The notes under the pieces were generated by a model that did no database searches, had not been told where the DNA came from, and saw only the letters and a list, made by a program, of their open reading frames with translations. A DNA stretch of 39,895 nucleotides from Saonia sp964398035 (GTDB lineage Bacteria > Bacteroidota > Bacteroidia > Flavobacteriales > Flavobacteriaceae), in NCBI GenBank assembly GCA_964398035.1, contig CAYNLI010000010.1, positions 1-39,895 of the forward strand, in the 5' to 3' direction. Shown piece after piece: positions 16,528 to 25,400 of the stretch. How positions within the stretch are numbered: position 1 is the first letter of the stretch; each line of letters opens with the position of its first letter. Made by a program: the position numbers and the translations under genes.

Positions 16528-18353
16528 TGAAATATTTCAAACAAATCCTTCGTTTTGCAAAACCATATAAAGGCTATGCAATTCTAAACATTATTGCCAA
16601 CATTTTTTACGCTTTGTTTGCAACATTGTCCATGGTTTCATTGTTCCCAATGCTAAAAGTGTTGTTTGGAAAACCTTCAGACCGTCTTGAAACAAAACCA
16701 GTATGGGAAAGTTCTGGAATAAAAGACTACGCAGAAGATTACCTAAATTATTTTGTGACCCAAAAGGCAAATGAAGGACATGATGATGTTCTGATTTTTA
16801 TGGTCGCACTTATAATTGGCTTGTTTTTACTTAAAAACATATTCAATTATTTGGCCATGTATTTTATTACCTTTTTGCGGAATGGGGTTCTTAAAGACGT
16901 TAGAAATGAACTGTACAGTAAAATAACAGATTTACCTCTTTCCTATTATTCTGAAAAACGTAAAGGAGATGTTATGTCACGAATATCAACAGATGTTCTT
17001 GAAATTCAACATTCCTTCTTATCCGTTTTGGAATTGATTGTAAGAGAACCTCTTGTTATTATATTTACTGTCATTACAATGTTCGCCATTAGTGTAAAAC
17101 TCACAATTTTTGTGTTTATTTTTATTCCCATTTCTGGATTTTTAATCTCCTTGATTGGAAAATCATTAAAAAAGAAATCGGATAACGTACAAAAGGAACA
17201 AGGTCTATTTTTATCAATCATAGAGGAAACATTGGGAGGTCTTCGGGTTATTAAGGCTTTTAATTCTGAGTCTAGGTTCAATAATACGTTTAAATCATCT
17301 ACAAAGCGCTTTTTTAATTTCTCCAATACATTGTTGAACAGACAAAACCTAGCCTCACCAACCAGTGAGTTTTTAGGCATATCGGTCATTGCCGTTTTAT
17401 TATGGTACGGCGGGCACATGGTCCTTGTTGACAAAACACTGGACCCTAGCATGTTCATAGTATACATAGGACTAGCCTATAATATTTTAACCCCGGCAAA
17501 GGCGATTAGCAAAGCTAGTTATAATGTTAAAAAAGGAAATGCCGCAGCAGAGCGTGTGCTAGAAATTTTAAATACAGTATCTCCACTTAAGGACAAACCC
17601 AACGCAATCAATAAAAAAGAATTCACAAACGCCATAGTCTTAGAAAATGTTTCCTTTAAATATGAGGATGAATATGTACTAAAAGATTTTTCCATTAAAG
17701 TGGAAAAAGGCCATACTGTTGCTTTAGTAGGACAATCTGGAAGTGGAAAATCAACCATTGCCAATCTTGTTACCCGTTTTTATGATGTAAATAAAGGGAA
17801 AATTCTTATAGACGGCCAAGATATTAGAGACCTAACAAAACATTCTCTTCGTAACTTAATGGGATTGGTTACTCAAGATTCCATTTTGTTCAATGATACT
17901 GTTAAAAAGAACATTGCTTTAGGTAAAGAAAATGCAACCGAAGATGAAATTATAAATGCTGCAAAAATTGCAAATGCCCATGAATTTATCAAGGAACTAC
18001 CAAATGGATATGATACCAACATTGGAGATAGTGGTAATAAATTAAGTGGAGGGCAAAAGCAACGTTTATCCATTGCAAGAGCAGTATTAAAAAATCCACC
18101 CATTATGATTTTGGATGAAGCAACGTCAGCCTTGGATACTGAGAGTGAACGCTTGGTACAAGATGCATTGGAAAAAATGATGCAGAACAGAACCTCTATT
18201 GTTATTGCACACAGACTTTCTACCATACAAAGAGCCAACATAATTGTTGTGCTTCAAAAAGGGGAAATTGTAGAACAAGGTTCTCACGATGAACTTTTGG
18301 CATTAAAAGGTGTGTACCAAAAATTGGTGACCATGCAATCTTTTGAATCCTGA
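16527..18353 (+). CDS. MsbA-like ABC exporter, fused permease and ATPase
   Basis: This is a half-size ABC exporter of 608 residues that should work as a homodimer in the inner membrane. Residues about 15-345 form the six-helix transmembrane domain. The ATPase domain follows with Walker A GQSGSGKST near 402, the Q-loop VTQDSILFND, the signature LSGGQKQR, Walker B IMILDEATSALD and the switch His in IAHRLS. The family includes lipid A flippase MsbA and other lipid or peptide exporters, and the substrate cannot be read from sequence. Coupling to a sugar mutase and nearness to a polyprenyl-type glycosyltransferase favour a lipid or glycolipid cargo. Confidence 0.92.
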   Translation: MKYFKQILRFAKPYKGYAILNIIANIFYALFATLSMVSLFPMLKVLFGKPSDRLETKPVWESSGIKDYAEDYLNYFVTQKANEGHDDVLIFMVALIIGLFLLKNIFNYLAMYFITFLRNGVLKDVRNELYSKITDLPLSYYSEKRKGDVMSRISTDVLEIQHSFLSVLELIVREPLVIIFTVITMFAISVKLTIFVFIFIPISGFLISLIGKSLKKKSDNVQKEQGLFLSIIEETLGGLRVIKAFNSESRFNNTFKSSTKRFFNFSNTLLNRQNLASPTSEFLGISVIAVLLWYGGHMVLVDKTLDPSMFIVYIGLAYNILTPAKAISKASYNVKKGNAAAERVLEILNTVSPLKDKPNAINKKEFTNAIVLENVSFKYEDEYVLKDFSIKVEKGHTVALVGQSGSGKSTIANLVTRFYDVNKGKILIDGQDIRDLTKHSLRNLMGLVTQDSILFNDTVKKNIALGKENATEDEIINAAKIANAHEFIKELPNGYDTNIGDSGNKLSGGQKQRLSIARAVLKNPPIMILDEATSALDTESERLVQDALEKMMQNRTSIVIAHRLSTIQRANIIVVLQKGEIVEQGSHDELLALKGVYQKLVTMQSFES

Positions 18354-18474
18354 GCCACAGATTAAACTTTTGTACATTTATAAAGTCAAAGAGTAGACGG
18401 CCTCAAGACAAGTTCTCGAGGCGTTAAGAAAAATCTTTTTTATATTTCAACGTGCAAGCATTGGAGTATTAAAT

Positions 18475-18492
18475 CTCCCGAATACTCGGGAG
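18475..18492 (+). promoter_or_regulatory. Hairpin abutting the GTG start of the sigma factor gene
   Basis: CTCCCGA and TCGGGAG form a perfect 7-bp stem with loop ATAC. The last G of the stem is the G of the GTG start codon at 18492-18494. No T-run follows, so it does not look like a terminator. If formed in the mRNA it would cover the ribosome-binding region. Confidence 0.5.
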
Positions 18493-19061
18493 TGGAAATA
18501 AAGTATAAGCCAAAACCCTTGATTGACGAAGAAGCTTTAGTGCATCAACTAAAACAAAAAGACACCCAAGAAAAGGCCTTTGAGGTTGTAATAGACACCT
18601 ATAAAGAAAGGCTGTATTGGCATATTCGTAAAATTGTATTGGACCATGACGATACAGATGATATTCTCCAAAATACCTTTATAAAAGTCTATAGAAACAT
18701 AGAAAGTTTTAAAGGAGATAGTAAACTGTTTTCTTGGATGTACCGTATAGCTACTAATGAAGCGCTAACATTTTTAAAGTCCAAATCAAAGAGAATGGGA
18801 GTTGACTCGGTAGAACTTCAAGAAAGAATGGTAGCAAATTTACAATCTGACGTATATTTTGAAGGTGATGAAATACAAATGAAATTGCAACAAGCAATAG
18901 CAACATTGCCAGAAAAGCAAAAACTGGTCTTTAATATGAAATATTTTGAAGATTTAAAGTATGAAGAAATATCGGATATTCTAGAAACATCTGTAGGTGG
19001 CTTAAAGGCATCATACCATTTGGCAACAAAGAAAATAGAAGCGTTCCTAAAAAAGGATTAA
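18492..19061 (+). CDS. ECF-type RNA polymerase sigma factor
   Basis: The 189-residue protein is an extracytoplasmic-function sigma factor. Region 2 covers about residues 25-95, with RLYWHIRKIVLDHDDTDDIL and NTFIKVYRNI for core binding and -10 recognition. Region 4 covers about 130-185, with LPEKQKLVFNMKYFEDLKYE then EISDILETSVGGLKASYHLA as the helix-turn-helix. No ATG opens this frame; GTG at 18492 is chosen because family members have a similar acidic N-terminus (LIDEEALVHQLK) and the next candidate GTG, in ALVHQ, would cut into it. Two genes follow closely: a TM protein and an exported protein, likely its controllers. Confidence 0.88.
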   Translation: MEIKYKPKPLIDEEALVHQLKQKDTQEKAFEVVIDTYKERLYWHIRKIVLDHDDTDDILQNTFIKVYRNIESFKGDSKLFSWMYRIATNEALTFLKSKSKRMGVDSVELQERMVANLQSDVYFEGDEIQMKLQQAIATLPEKQKLVFNMKYFEDLKYEEISDILETSVGGLKASYHLATKKIEAFLKKD

Positions 19062-19093
19062 ACCTTTTAAAACATTGATAGTCAAACTAAAGA

Positions 19094-19615
19094 ATGAAAA
19101 AGACAAATAAAAATACTGGTTTTAAAACTCCCAAAGGTTACTTTGACGGTTTATCAGCTGGACTTTTGTCTAAAATGAAGCTTGATGAAGTTGCTTTTTC
19201 CAATACCGATAATCATAGGGATGGCTTTAAAGTGCCAAATAGTTATTTTAAAAACTTAAATAAAAACATTCTCTTAAAAGTCAGTCAAAAAGAAACAAAA
19301 GTAGTTTCACTATATAAAAACTACTACTATTATGTTGCCTCAATTGCTGCTGTTTTAGTGGTTGTTTTTGCAATTAAATGGAATACAAACAAAACATCAA
19401 CTTTTGACACTTTGGTAGGCGAAGACATTGAAAACTATTTTAATGAAAACGAATTGGATTTTTCAGATAATGAATTGGCAGAGTTATTGCCAATGCATGA
19501 TGTGGAAATAAGTGATATCATAAACCAAGGAATTAACGAAGAAAGAATTGTTGAATATCTAAACAACAATATAGAAGATTTACAAGAATTAAATAATGTA
19601 TACGATGAAGAATAG
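19094..19615 (+). CDS. Single-TM protein, candidate anti-sigma factor, with duplicated YF motif
   Basis: The 173-residue protein has a cytosolic N-terminal part, one membrane helix at about residues 77-92 (YYYVASIAAVLVVVFAI) and an acidic periplasmic C-terminus. The N-terminal part holds two copies of one motif: GFKTPKGYFDGL at about 8-19 and GFKVPNSYFKNL at about 51-62. There is no HxxxCxxC zinc anti-sigma motif. The place after an ECF sigma gene and the topology favour an anti-sigma role, with the YF repeats facing the cytosol where sigma would bind. This is inference. The 3' end overlaps the next gene by 11 bases when the ATG at 19605 is used. Confidence 0.75.
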   Translation: MKKTNKNTGFKTPKGYFDGLSAGLLSKMKLDEVAFSNTDNHRDGFKVPNSYFKNLNKNILLKVSQKETKVVSLYKNYYYYVASIAAVLVVVFAIKWNTNKTSTFDTLVGEDIENYFNENELDFSDNELAELLPMHDVEISDIINQGINEERIVEYLNNNIEDLQELNNVYDEE

Positions 19616-20057
19616 GGTTACATTAATTATAGCAATTTTGTTCATGGCAATAAATATGTCATATGGGCAAAAACACCACAAGCCAGATTTTGAAAAAATC
19701 AAAACACTTAAAGTTGCCTTTTTTACAGAACATTTGGATCTTACAAGTTCTGAAGCTGAAATTTTTTGGCCTGTTTATAACACCTACGAAAAAAATAGAA
19801 GAAATCTAGGCAAAACTGAATATCACGAATTTTATAGCAAACTATGTAACAATGATTATACTGAAGAAGAAGCTAGTAGATTATTGAATAAATATTTGGA
19901 AATAGAAAAGAAAGAAGAAGAGCTAGATAAAGCTTTTTTCAAAAAAATGAAAAAATTACTTTCTGCTAAAAAAACACTTCTTTTAATTAGGGCAGAAAAA
20001 GAATTCAAAAAACAATTGATCAAGCAATACCGTAAAAAACATGGCGGTAGTTGGTAG
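19605..20057 (+). CDS. Small exported helical protein, putative sensor for the ECF system
   Basis: The 150-residue protein has a signal peptide (MKNRVTLIIAILFMAINMSY, cut probably after SYG) and a highly charged helical body. LTSSEAEIFWPVYNTYEKNR and the helix rich in Lys and Glu after it resemble Spy/CpxP-like periplasmic proteins. In Flavobacteria such proteins beside sigma genes are often labelled sensor of ECF-type sigma factor. The ATG at 19605 is preferred to that at 19596 because it starts the signal peptide directly and gives the smaller overlap. It likely acts in the periplasm with the preceding TM protein; the ligand is unknown. Confidence 0.75.
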   Translation: MKNRVTLIIAILFMAINMSYGQKHHKPDFEKIKTLKVAFFTEHLDLTSSEAEIFWPVYNTYEKNRRNLGKTEYHEFYSKLCNNDYTEEEASRLLNKYLEIEKKEEELDKAFFKKMKKLLSAKKTLLLIRAEKEFKKQLIKQYRKKHGGSW

Positions 20058-20063
20058 TCTTAA

Positions 20064-21092
20064 CTATTTAAAAACAAGTTTTGCTATTCGGTTTTTTCCC
20101 GCAGCGTACGCAATAGAATCATTTAAAAACCTAATTGTGTAAAAAGATTCATCGGATAGTTGTTCCCATGTAGCCCCCATGTCTTTTGAGTGTGTAATCC
20201 CTGTAAAACCAACGGCAACAATACCATTTCCTCCTGCATTGGGAATAAACTGCACACAACTCTTATAACTAGGTGCCAATCCGTCAGCAATTAATTTCCA
20301 TGTTTCTCCGCCATCATATGTAATAATCTTATTTGCGTTATTATTTTCTGGCTGTGTATAGTCCCCTCCAATGGCAAAACCGATATTTTCATCATAAAAA
20401 TCAATGGAATAAATACCTTGAGTAGGTTCTTTACTAATAATTGGGGTTTGGAAATATTCCCATGTTTCTCCTTTATCGGGTGAATAATAGACTCTACCAT
20501 TGGTTGTGGCAATCCAAGTCTTGTTGCCTACTACTGCAATATTGGTGTTACTGGCAGCAAAAGCACCCTCTTCTTTTGTCACTTTTGGCAATCTTTCACA
20601 AGATATTTTATTCCAAGTCTTTCCCTCATCCCTTGTAATGATGATGGACAAACAACCATTTGTACTATCCCCTACTGCAATTCCTTCATTGTTATTCCAA
20701 AAAGTCATGGCATCATAAAAAACAGTTTCACCTTCTTCAGTATAAACCAATTCCATTTGCCCATTATCCCCTGTTTTGTACAACAAAGCGGGACTGGCAA
20801 TGGAGAGCATAAAAAAATCAGTTGCAGTGTGTGCTACAGCTCTAAAACTAGGTAAAATAGTATCATGTTTTTTAATATTGGTTCTTACTTTATCCGTAAT
20901 TAAATCAACAGAACCAAATACTCCATTATTAGCTGCAAAAGCCAAACTACCGTTCATAATCTCTATAGCTCTAATACTTATAGAGTCTTGATAAATTGTC
21001 TCGATAGTCACAGAAGAAAATTGATGTGATTTTTTATCATCATCACAAGAAATCAACAAACAAATAACCGTTAAAATGAAAAGATGGCGCAT
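20064..21092 (-). CDS. YCF48/BNR-repeat beta-propeller lipoprotein
   Basis: The 342-residue protein begins MRHLFILTVICLLISCDDDK, a signal peptide with lipobox LISC, so it is a lipoprotein anchored at Cys16. The body is a beta-propeller with at least four Asp-box motifs: TRDEGKTW, SPDKGETW, TYDGGETW and SKDMGATW. These are typical of YCF48-like and sialidase-like propellers, which give shape and protein contacts but not by themselves catalysis. Similar proteins in Flavobacteria are labelled oxidoreductase without support from motifs. The gene is convergent with the sensor gene, with 6 bases between their stops, and divergent from the rRNA methyltransferase gene. Confidence 0.85.
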   Translation of the reverse strand: MRHLFILTVICLLISCDDDKKSHQFSSVTIETIYQDSISIRAIEIMNGSLAFAANNGVFGSVDLITDKVRTNIKKHDTILPSFRAVAHTATDFFMLSIASPALLYKTGDNGQMELVYTEEGETVFYDAMTFWNNNEGIAVGDSTNGCLSIIITRDEGKTWNKISCERLPKVTKEEGAFAASNTNIAVVGNKTWIATTNGRVYYSPDKGETWEYFQTPIISKEPTQGIYSIDFYDENIGFAIGGDYTQPENNNANKIITYDGGETWKLIADGLAPSYKSCVQFIPNAGGNGIVAVGFTGITHSKDMGATWEQLSDESFYTIRFLNDSIAYAAGKNRIAKLVFK

Positions 21093-21137
21093 AGCTTTAA
21101 ATTTCGCTAAAAATAAGGGGAATCCCCTTCAAAACAA

Positions 21138-21145
21138 TACCTTTG
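21138..21145 (+). promoter_or_regulatory. Putative -7 element for the RsmB-like gene
   Basis: TACCTTTG matches TAnnTTTG and ends 19 bases before the ATG at 21165, implying a very short leader. No -33 element was found at the usual distance. Confidence 0.45.
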
Positions 21146-21164
21146 CATTCTTAATTTTTTTCCA

Positions 21165-22376
21165 ATGCGGTTACATAGAAATCTAGTCTTTGCAGTTATT
21201 GATGCTTTAAACCTCATATTCAATGAAAATGAATATGCGGACAAAGTAGTACAAAAGGTATTGAAAATTGACAAGCGTTGGGGATCTCGTGATAGAGGAT
21301 TTATAGCGGAAACCACCTATGAAATGGTTAGATATAAAAGACTCTATACAGAAATCGCTGGAGTAAAAGGGCCATATAGCAGACCAGATTTATTTAGAAT
21401 GTGGGCCGTTTGGGCAGTATTAAAAGGTATTGAATTACCAGATTGGAAGCAAATTGAACCTACTCCAGAACGAAAAATAAAAGGAAGATTCGATGAACTT
21501 TCCAAAATAAGAAAATATAGGGAGTCGGTTCCAGATTGGATAGATGAAATCTGCGTGAAAGCCTTGGGTGAAAAATTATGGACTAAAGAACTCGCTGCGC
21601 TGAACAAAAAAGCAGAGGTGATTCTTAGGACCAACACTTTAAAAATTACAAAAGAAAACCTACGTAAAGCATTATCAAAAGAAGGCATTACAACAGAGCC
21701 CATTAAAGGATACTCCGTAGCACTTAGGTTGCCAGAACGTGCCAATGTATTTGTGACCGAATCTTTTAAGAAAGGTTTTTTTGAAGTACAAGATGCCTCT
21801 TCACAATTGGTGGCCGAGTTTTTAGACGTAAAACCAGGACAGCGTGTTGTGGATACCTGTGCAGGTGCAGGTGGTAAATCACTACACTTAGCAGCCCTTA
21901 TGGAAAATAAAGGCCAGCTAATTTCCATGGATATCTATGGCAGTAAATTAAAAGAGCTGAAACGACGTGCCAGAAGAAATAGTGCCCATAATATTGATAC
22001 TAGAGAAATAGATTCTACCAAGGTTTTTAAAAAACTATATGGAAGTGCTGATAGGGTCTTAATTGATGCTCCATGTACAGGGCTGGGCGTAATACGTCGC
22101 AACCCAGATACCAAATGGAAATTACAGCCAGATTTCTTAACAAGAATCACAAAGACCCAACAAGAAATTCTCCGTAGTTATAGTAAAATTGTAAAGAAGG
22201 GCGGTAAAATGGTCTATGCTACCTGCTCTATATTACCCCAAGAAAATAACAATCAGGTGATGTCTTTCTTGGCATCAGAAGAAGGTGAAGATTTTAGTTT
22301 GGTGAAAGAAAAGAAAATCTATGCCTCCCAAAGTGGTTATGATGGTTTTTATATGGCTTTATTGGAACGAAAGTAA
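21165..22376 (+). CDS. RsmB/NOP-family RNA (cytosine-5) methyltransferase
   Basis: The protein should methylate C5 of a cytosine in rRNA with SAM; in E. coli RsmB the target is 16S C967. The 403-residue protein has an N-terminal NusB-like helical region (about 1-140) and a Rossmann methyltransferase domain. The SAM motif I is VDTCAGAGGKSLHLAALM near 229. The two cysteines of the m5C mechanism are in DAPCTGLG near 303 and ATCSILPQEN near 352, the latter in the catalytic position. The gene stands alone between a divergent lipoprotein gene and purL. The exact target site cannot be told from sequence. Confidence 0.9.
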   Translation: MRLHRNLVFAVIDALNLIFNENEYADKVVQKVLKIDKRWGSRDRGFIAETTYEMVRYKRLYTEIAGVKGPYSRPDLFRMWAVWAVLKGIELPDWKQIEPTPERKIKGRFDELSKIRKYRESVPDWIDEICVKALGEKLWTKELAALNKKAEVILRTNTLKITKENLRKALSKEGITTEPIKGYSVALRLPERANVFVTESFKKGFFEVQDASSQLVAEFLDVKPGQRVVDTCAGAGGKSLHLAALMENKGQLISMDIYGSKLKELKRRARRNSAHNIDTREIDSTKVFKKLYGSADRVLIDAPCTGLGVIRRNPDTKWKLQPDFLTRITKTQQEILRSYSKIVKKGGKMVYATCSILPQENNNQVMSFLASEEGEDFSLVKEKKIYASQSGYDGFYMALLERK

Positions 22377-22434
22377 TTAACAATAATCGTTCAAAACTGT
22401 TTTACAGCGGCATCAAAAATCAAAGTTAAAGGTG

Positions 22435-22442
22435 TAAATTTG
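22435..22442 (+). promoter_or_regulatory. Putative -7 element for purL
   Basis: TAAATTTG matches TAnnTTTG and lies 32 bases before the purL ATG. The -33 position has no TTTG. No purine riboswitch-like structure was recognised in the short leader. Confidence 0.4.
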
Positions 22443-22474
22443 TGCTTTCTTAAGCTAAACAAGTTACGCATTCT

Positions 22475-25400
22475 ATGATTCATTTCTTCGGGGACTTAGA
22501 CACTAAGGTTTTTGTAATACAAACCAGTCAAGAAATTTCACAACAAGACAGTACAAAACTCACATGGTTATTTGGCAATCAACCTAAAATAAATGCGGCA
22601 TCACTGGATGCCTTTTTTATTGGCCCTAGGGCTGCAATGATTACTCCGTGGAGTACCAATGCTACAGAGATTACCCAAAATATGGGAATTACCGGAATCA
22701 TTAGAATAGAAGAATTTAACGCCGTAGCTAAAGACTTTGTAGATTTTGACCCAATGCTTTCACAAAAATATGATGGACTTTCCCAAGATATTTTTAAAAT
22801 TGACATTAATCCTGAACCTATTTTAGAGATTGATGATATCGCAGGATATAATAAACAAGAAGGATTGGCTTTGAACGATGAAGAAGTCAATTATTTAGAA
22901 AATTTATCTAAAAAAATAAAAAGGAAATTAACTGATTCTGAAATATTTGGATTCAGCCAAGTAAACTCTGAACACTGTAGGCATAAAATATTCAACGGTA
23001 CCTTTATAATTGATGGACAGGAAATGCCTTCTTCTTTGTTTAAACTCATCAGAAAAACATCAGAAGAAAATCCAAATACTATTGTATCGGCATATAAGGA
23101 CAATGTCGCTTTTGTAAAAGGACCTACTGTAGTTCAGTTTGCTCCAAAGAGCGCGGACAAGCCCGATTTTTATGAGGAAACAGAATTTGAGTCTGTAATT
23201 TCAATAAAAGCAGAGACCCATAATTTTCCTACAACCGTGGAACCTTTCAATGGTGCTGCCACAGGTTCTGGTGGAGAAATCCGTGACCGATTGGCTGGTG
23301 GAAAAGGTTCTTTGCCTTTGGCAGGAACAGCTGTCTATATGACTTCCTATTCCAGATTGGAAAAGAATCGTCCATGGGAAAATGGAATGGCAGAACGGGA
23401 ATGGTTATACCAAACTCCAATGGATATCTTAATAAAAGCATCCAACGGAGCATCAGATTTTGGAAATAAATTTGGACAACCATTGATTGTAGGTTCTGTA
23501 TTGACCTTTGAACACAATGAAGGATCTCGGAAATTAGGGTATGATAAAGTAATCATGCAAGCTGGTGGTATTGGTTATGGAAAAGCTGAACAAGCCCTAA
23601 AAGACACACCCAAAAAAGGGGATAAAATTGTGATTTTAGGTGGCGATAATTACCGTATTGGGATGGGTGGTGCCGCTGTGTCTAGTGCTGACACTGGTGC
23701 GTTTGACTCTTCAATAGAATTAAATGCAATACAACGTTCCAATCCTGAAATGCAAAAAAGAGCTGCCAATGCCATAAGAGGCATGGTAGAAAGCAAAGAA
23801 AATCCTATTGTATCCATACATGACCATGGTGCTGGAGGACATTTAAATTGTTTGTCTGAATTGGTGGAAGAAACAGGCGGAAAAATAGATTTGGATAAAT
23901 TACCTGTTGGCGACCCTACCCTATCTGCCAAAGAAATTATTGGGAATGAGTCTCAGGAACGTATGGGACTTGTAATCGGAAAAAAAGATATTGATCTGCT
24001 TCATAAAATTGCAGATAGAGAACGTTCTCCTATGTATGAAGTAGGTGATGTTACCTGTGATGATAGATTTACATTTGAATCTAGCAGTAATGGTGACAAA
24101 CCAATGGATTTAGAGCTTTCAGACATGTTTGGCAGTTCTCCAAAAACTATTATGACTGATGCTTCAATGCAAAGAAGTTATGATGCCCCAACATATTCAT
24201 TAGAAAATTTTCATGAATATTTAGAGCAAGTATTACAATTGGAAGCTGTTGCCTGTAAAGACTGGTTGACCAATAAAGTAGATAGATGTGTTGGCGGTAA
24301 AGTTGCCAAACAACAATGCGTTGGGCCTCTACAATTGCCTTTGAACAATTGTGGGCTAATGGCTTTGGATTATAAAGGTAAAGAAGGTGTTGCCACTTCC
24401 TTAGGCCACTCTCCTATTTCTGGGCTAATAGACCCTGCTGCAGGTAGTTTAAATAGTATTACAGAAGCATTGACCAATATTATTTGGGCTCCATTAAAAG
24501 ACGGGTTAAAATCAATTTCTCTTTCCGCAAACTGGATGTGGCCCTGTAAAAATGAAGGAGAAGATGCTAGATTATATGAAGCTGTGAAAGCAGTTTCAGA
24601 ATTTTCAATAGCACTTGGAATCAATGTGCCCACGGGTAAAGATTCTCTTTCTATGAAACAAAAATATAAGGACAGTGAAGTCATTGCTCCTGGAACAGTA
24701 ATTATAACTGCAGCGGGAAATTGCAATGATATCACCAATGTTATTGAGCCCGTTCTTCAAAAAAATGGTGGTGATATTTATTATATCAACCTATCTAAAG
24801 ATTCTTATAAGATTGGAGGTTCCTCGTTTGCCCAAACGCTGAACAAGATTGGTGATAAAACTCCCACGGTTAACGATGCTGGCTATGTGAAAACTGTTTT
24901 CAACACCATTCAGGATGCAATTAAAAACGGACATGTTTTAGCCGGTCATGATGTGGCTTCTGGTGGATTGATAACTACTTTATTGGAAATGTGTTTTGCA
25001 GATACCAATTTGGGAGCAAAACTGGATTTAACTGATTTAGGCGAAGCTGATACTATTAAGCTATTATTTTCTGAAAATGCAGGGATTGTTTTTCAAGCAA
25101 AAGATAGTTCTATTGAAACTATTTTAAACAATGCCAAGATTGATTTCAAAAAAATTGGAAAGGTAGTTCTAGAAGAAACCTTGACCATTAAAAATAGTGG
25201 AATGGAAATGGGACTAAATGTTGCAACGCTCCGTGACACATGGTACAAGACTTCATTTTTATTGGATAAAAAACAGACAAGCAATAATTTAGCCCAAGAC
25301 CGATTTGATAATTATAAGAATCAGCCTTTAGATTATGTTTTTCCAAACAATTTTACTGGAAGCATGTCACCTCTAACACAATCGGGAGGGCATCGTCCTA

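Noticed and set aside
18400..18422. Possible GCCTC/GAGGC hairpin after the ABC exporter gene
   Set aside because: The 5-bp stem has a 13-base loop and no T-run directly after it, so it is too weak to call a terminator.
21344..21928. Minus-strand open frame of 194 codons opposite the RsmB-like gene
   Set aside because: It mirrors the coding strand of a clear methyltransferase gene and has no recognisable feature of its own.
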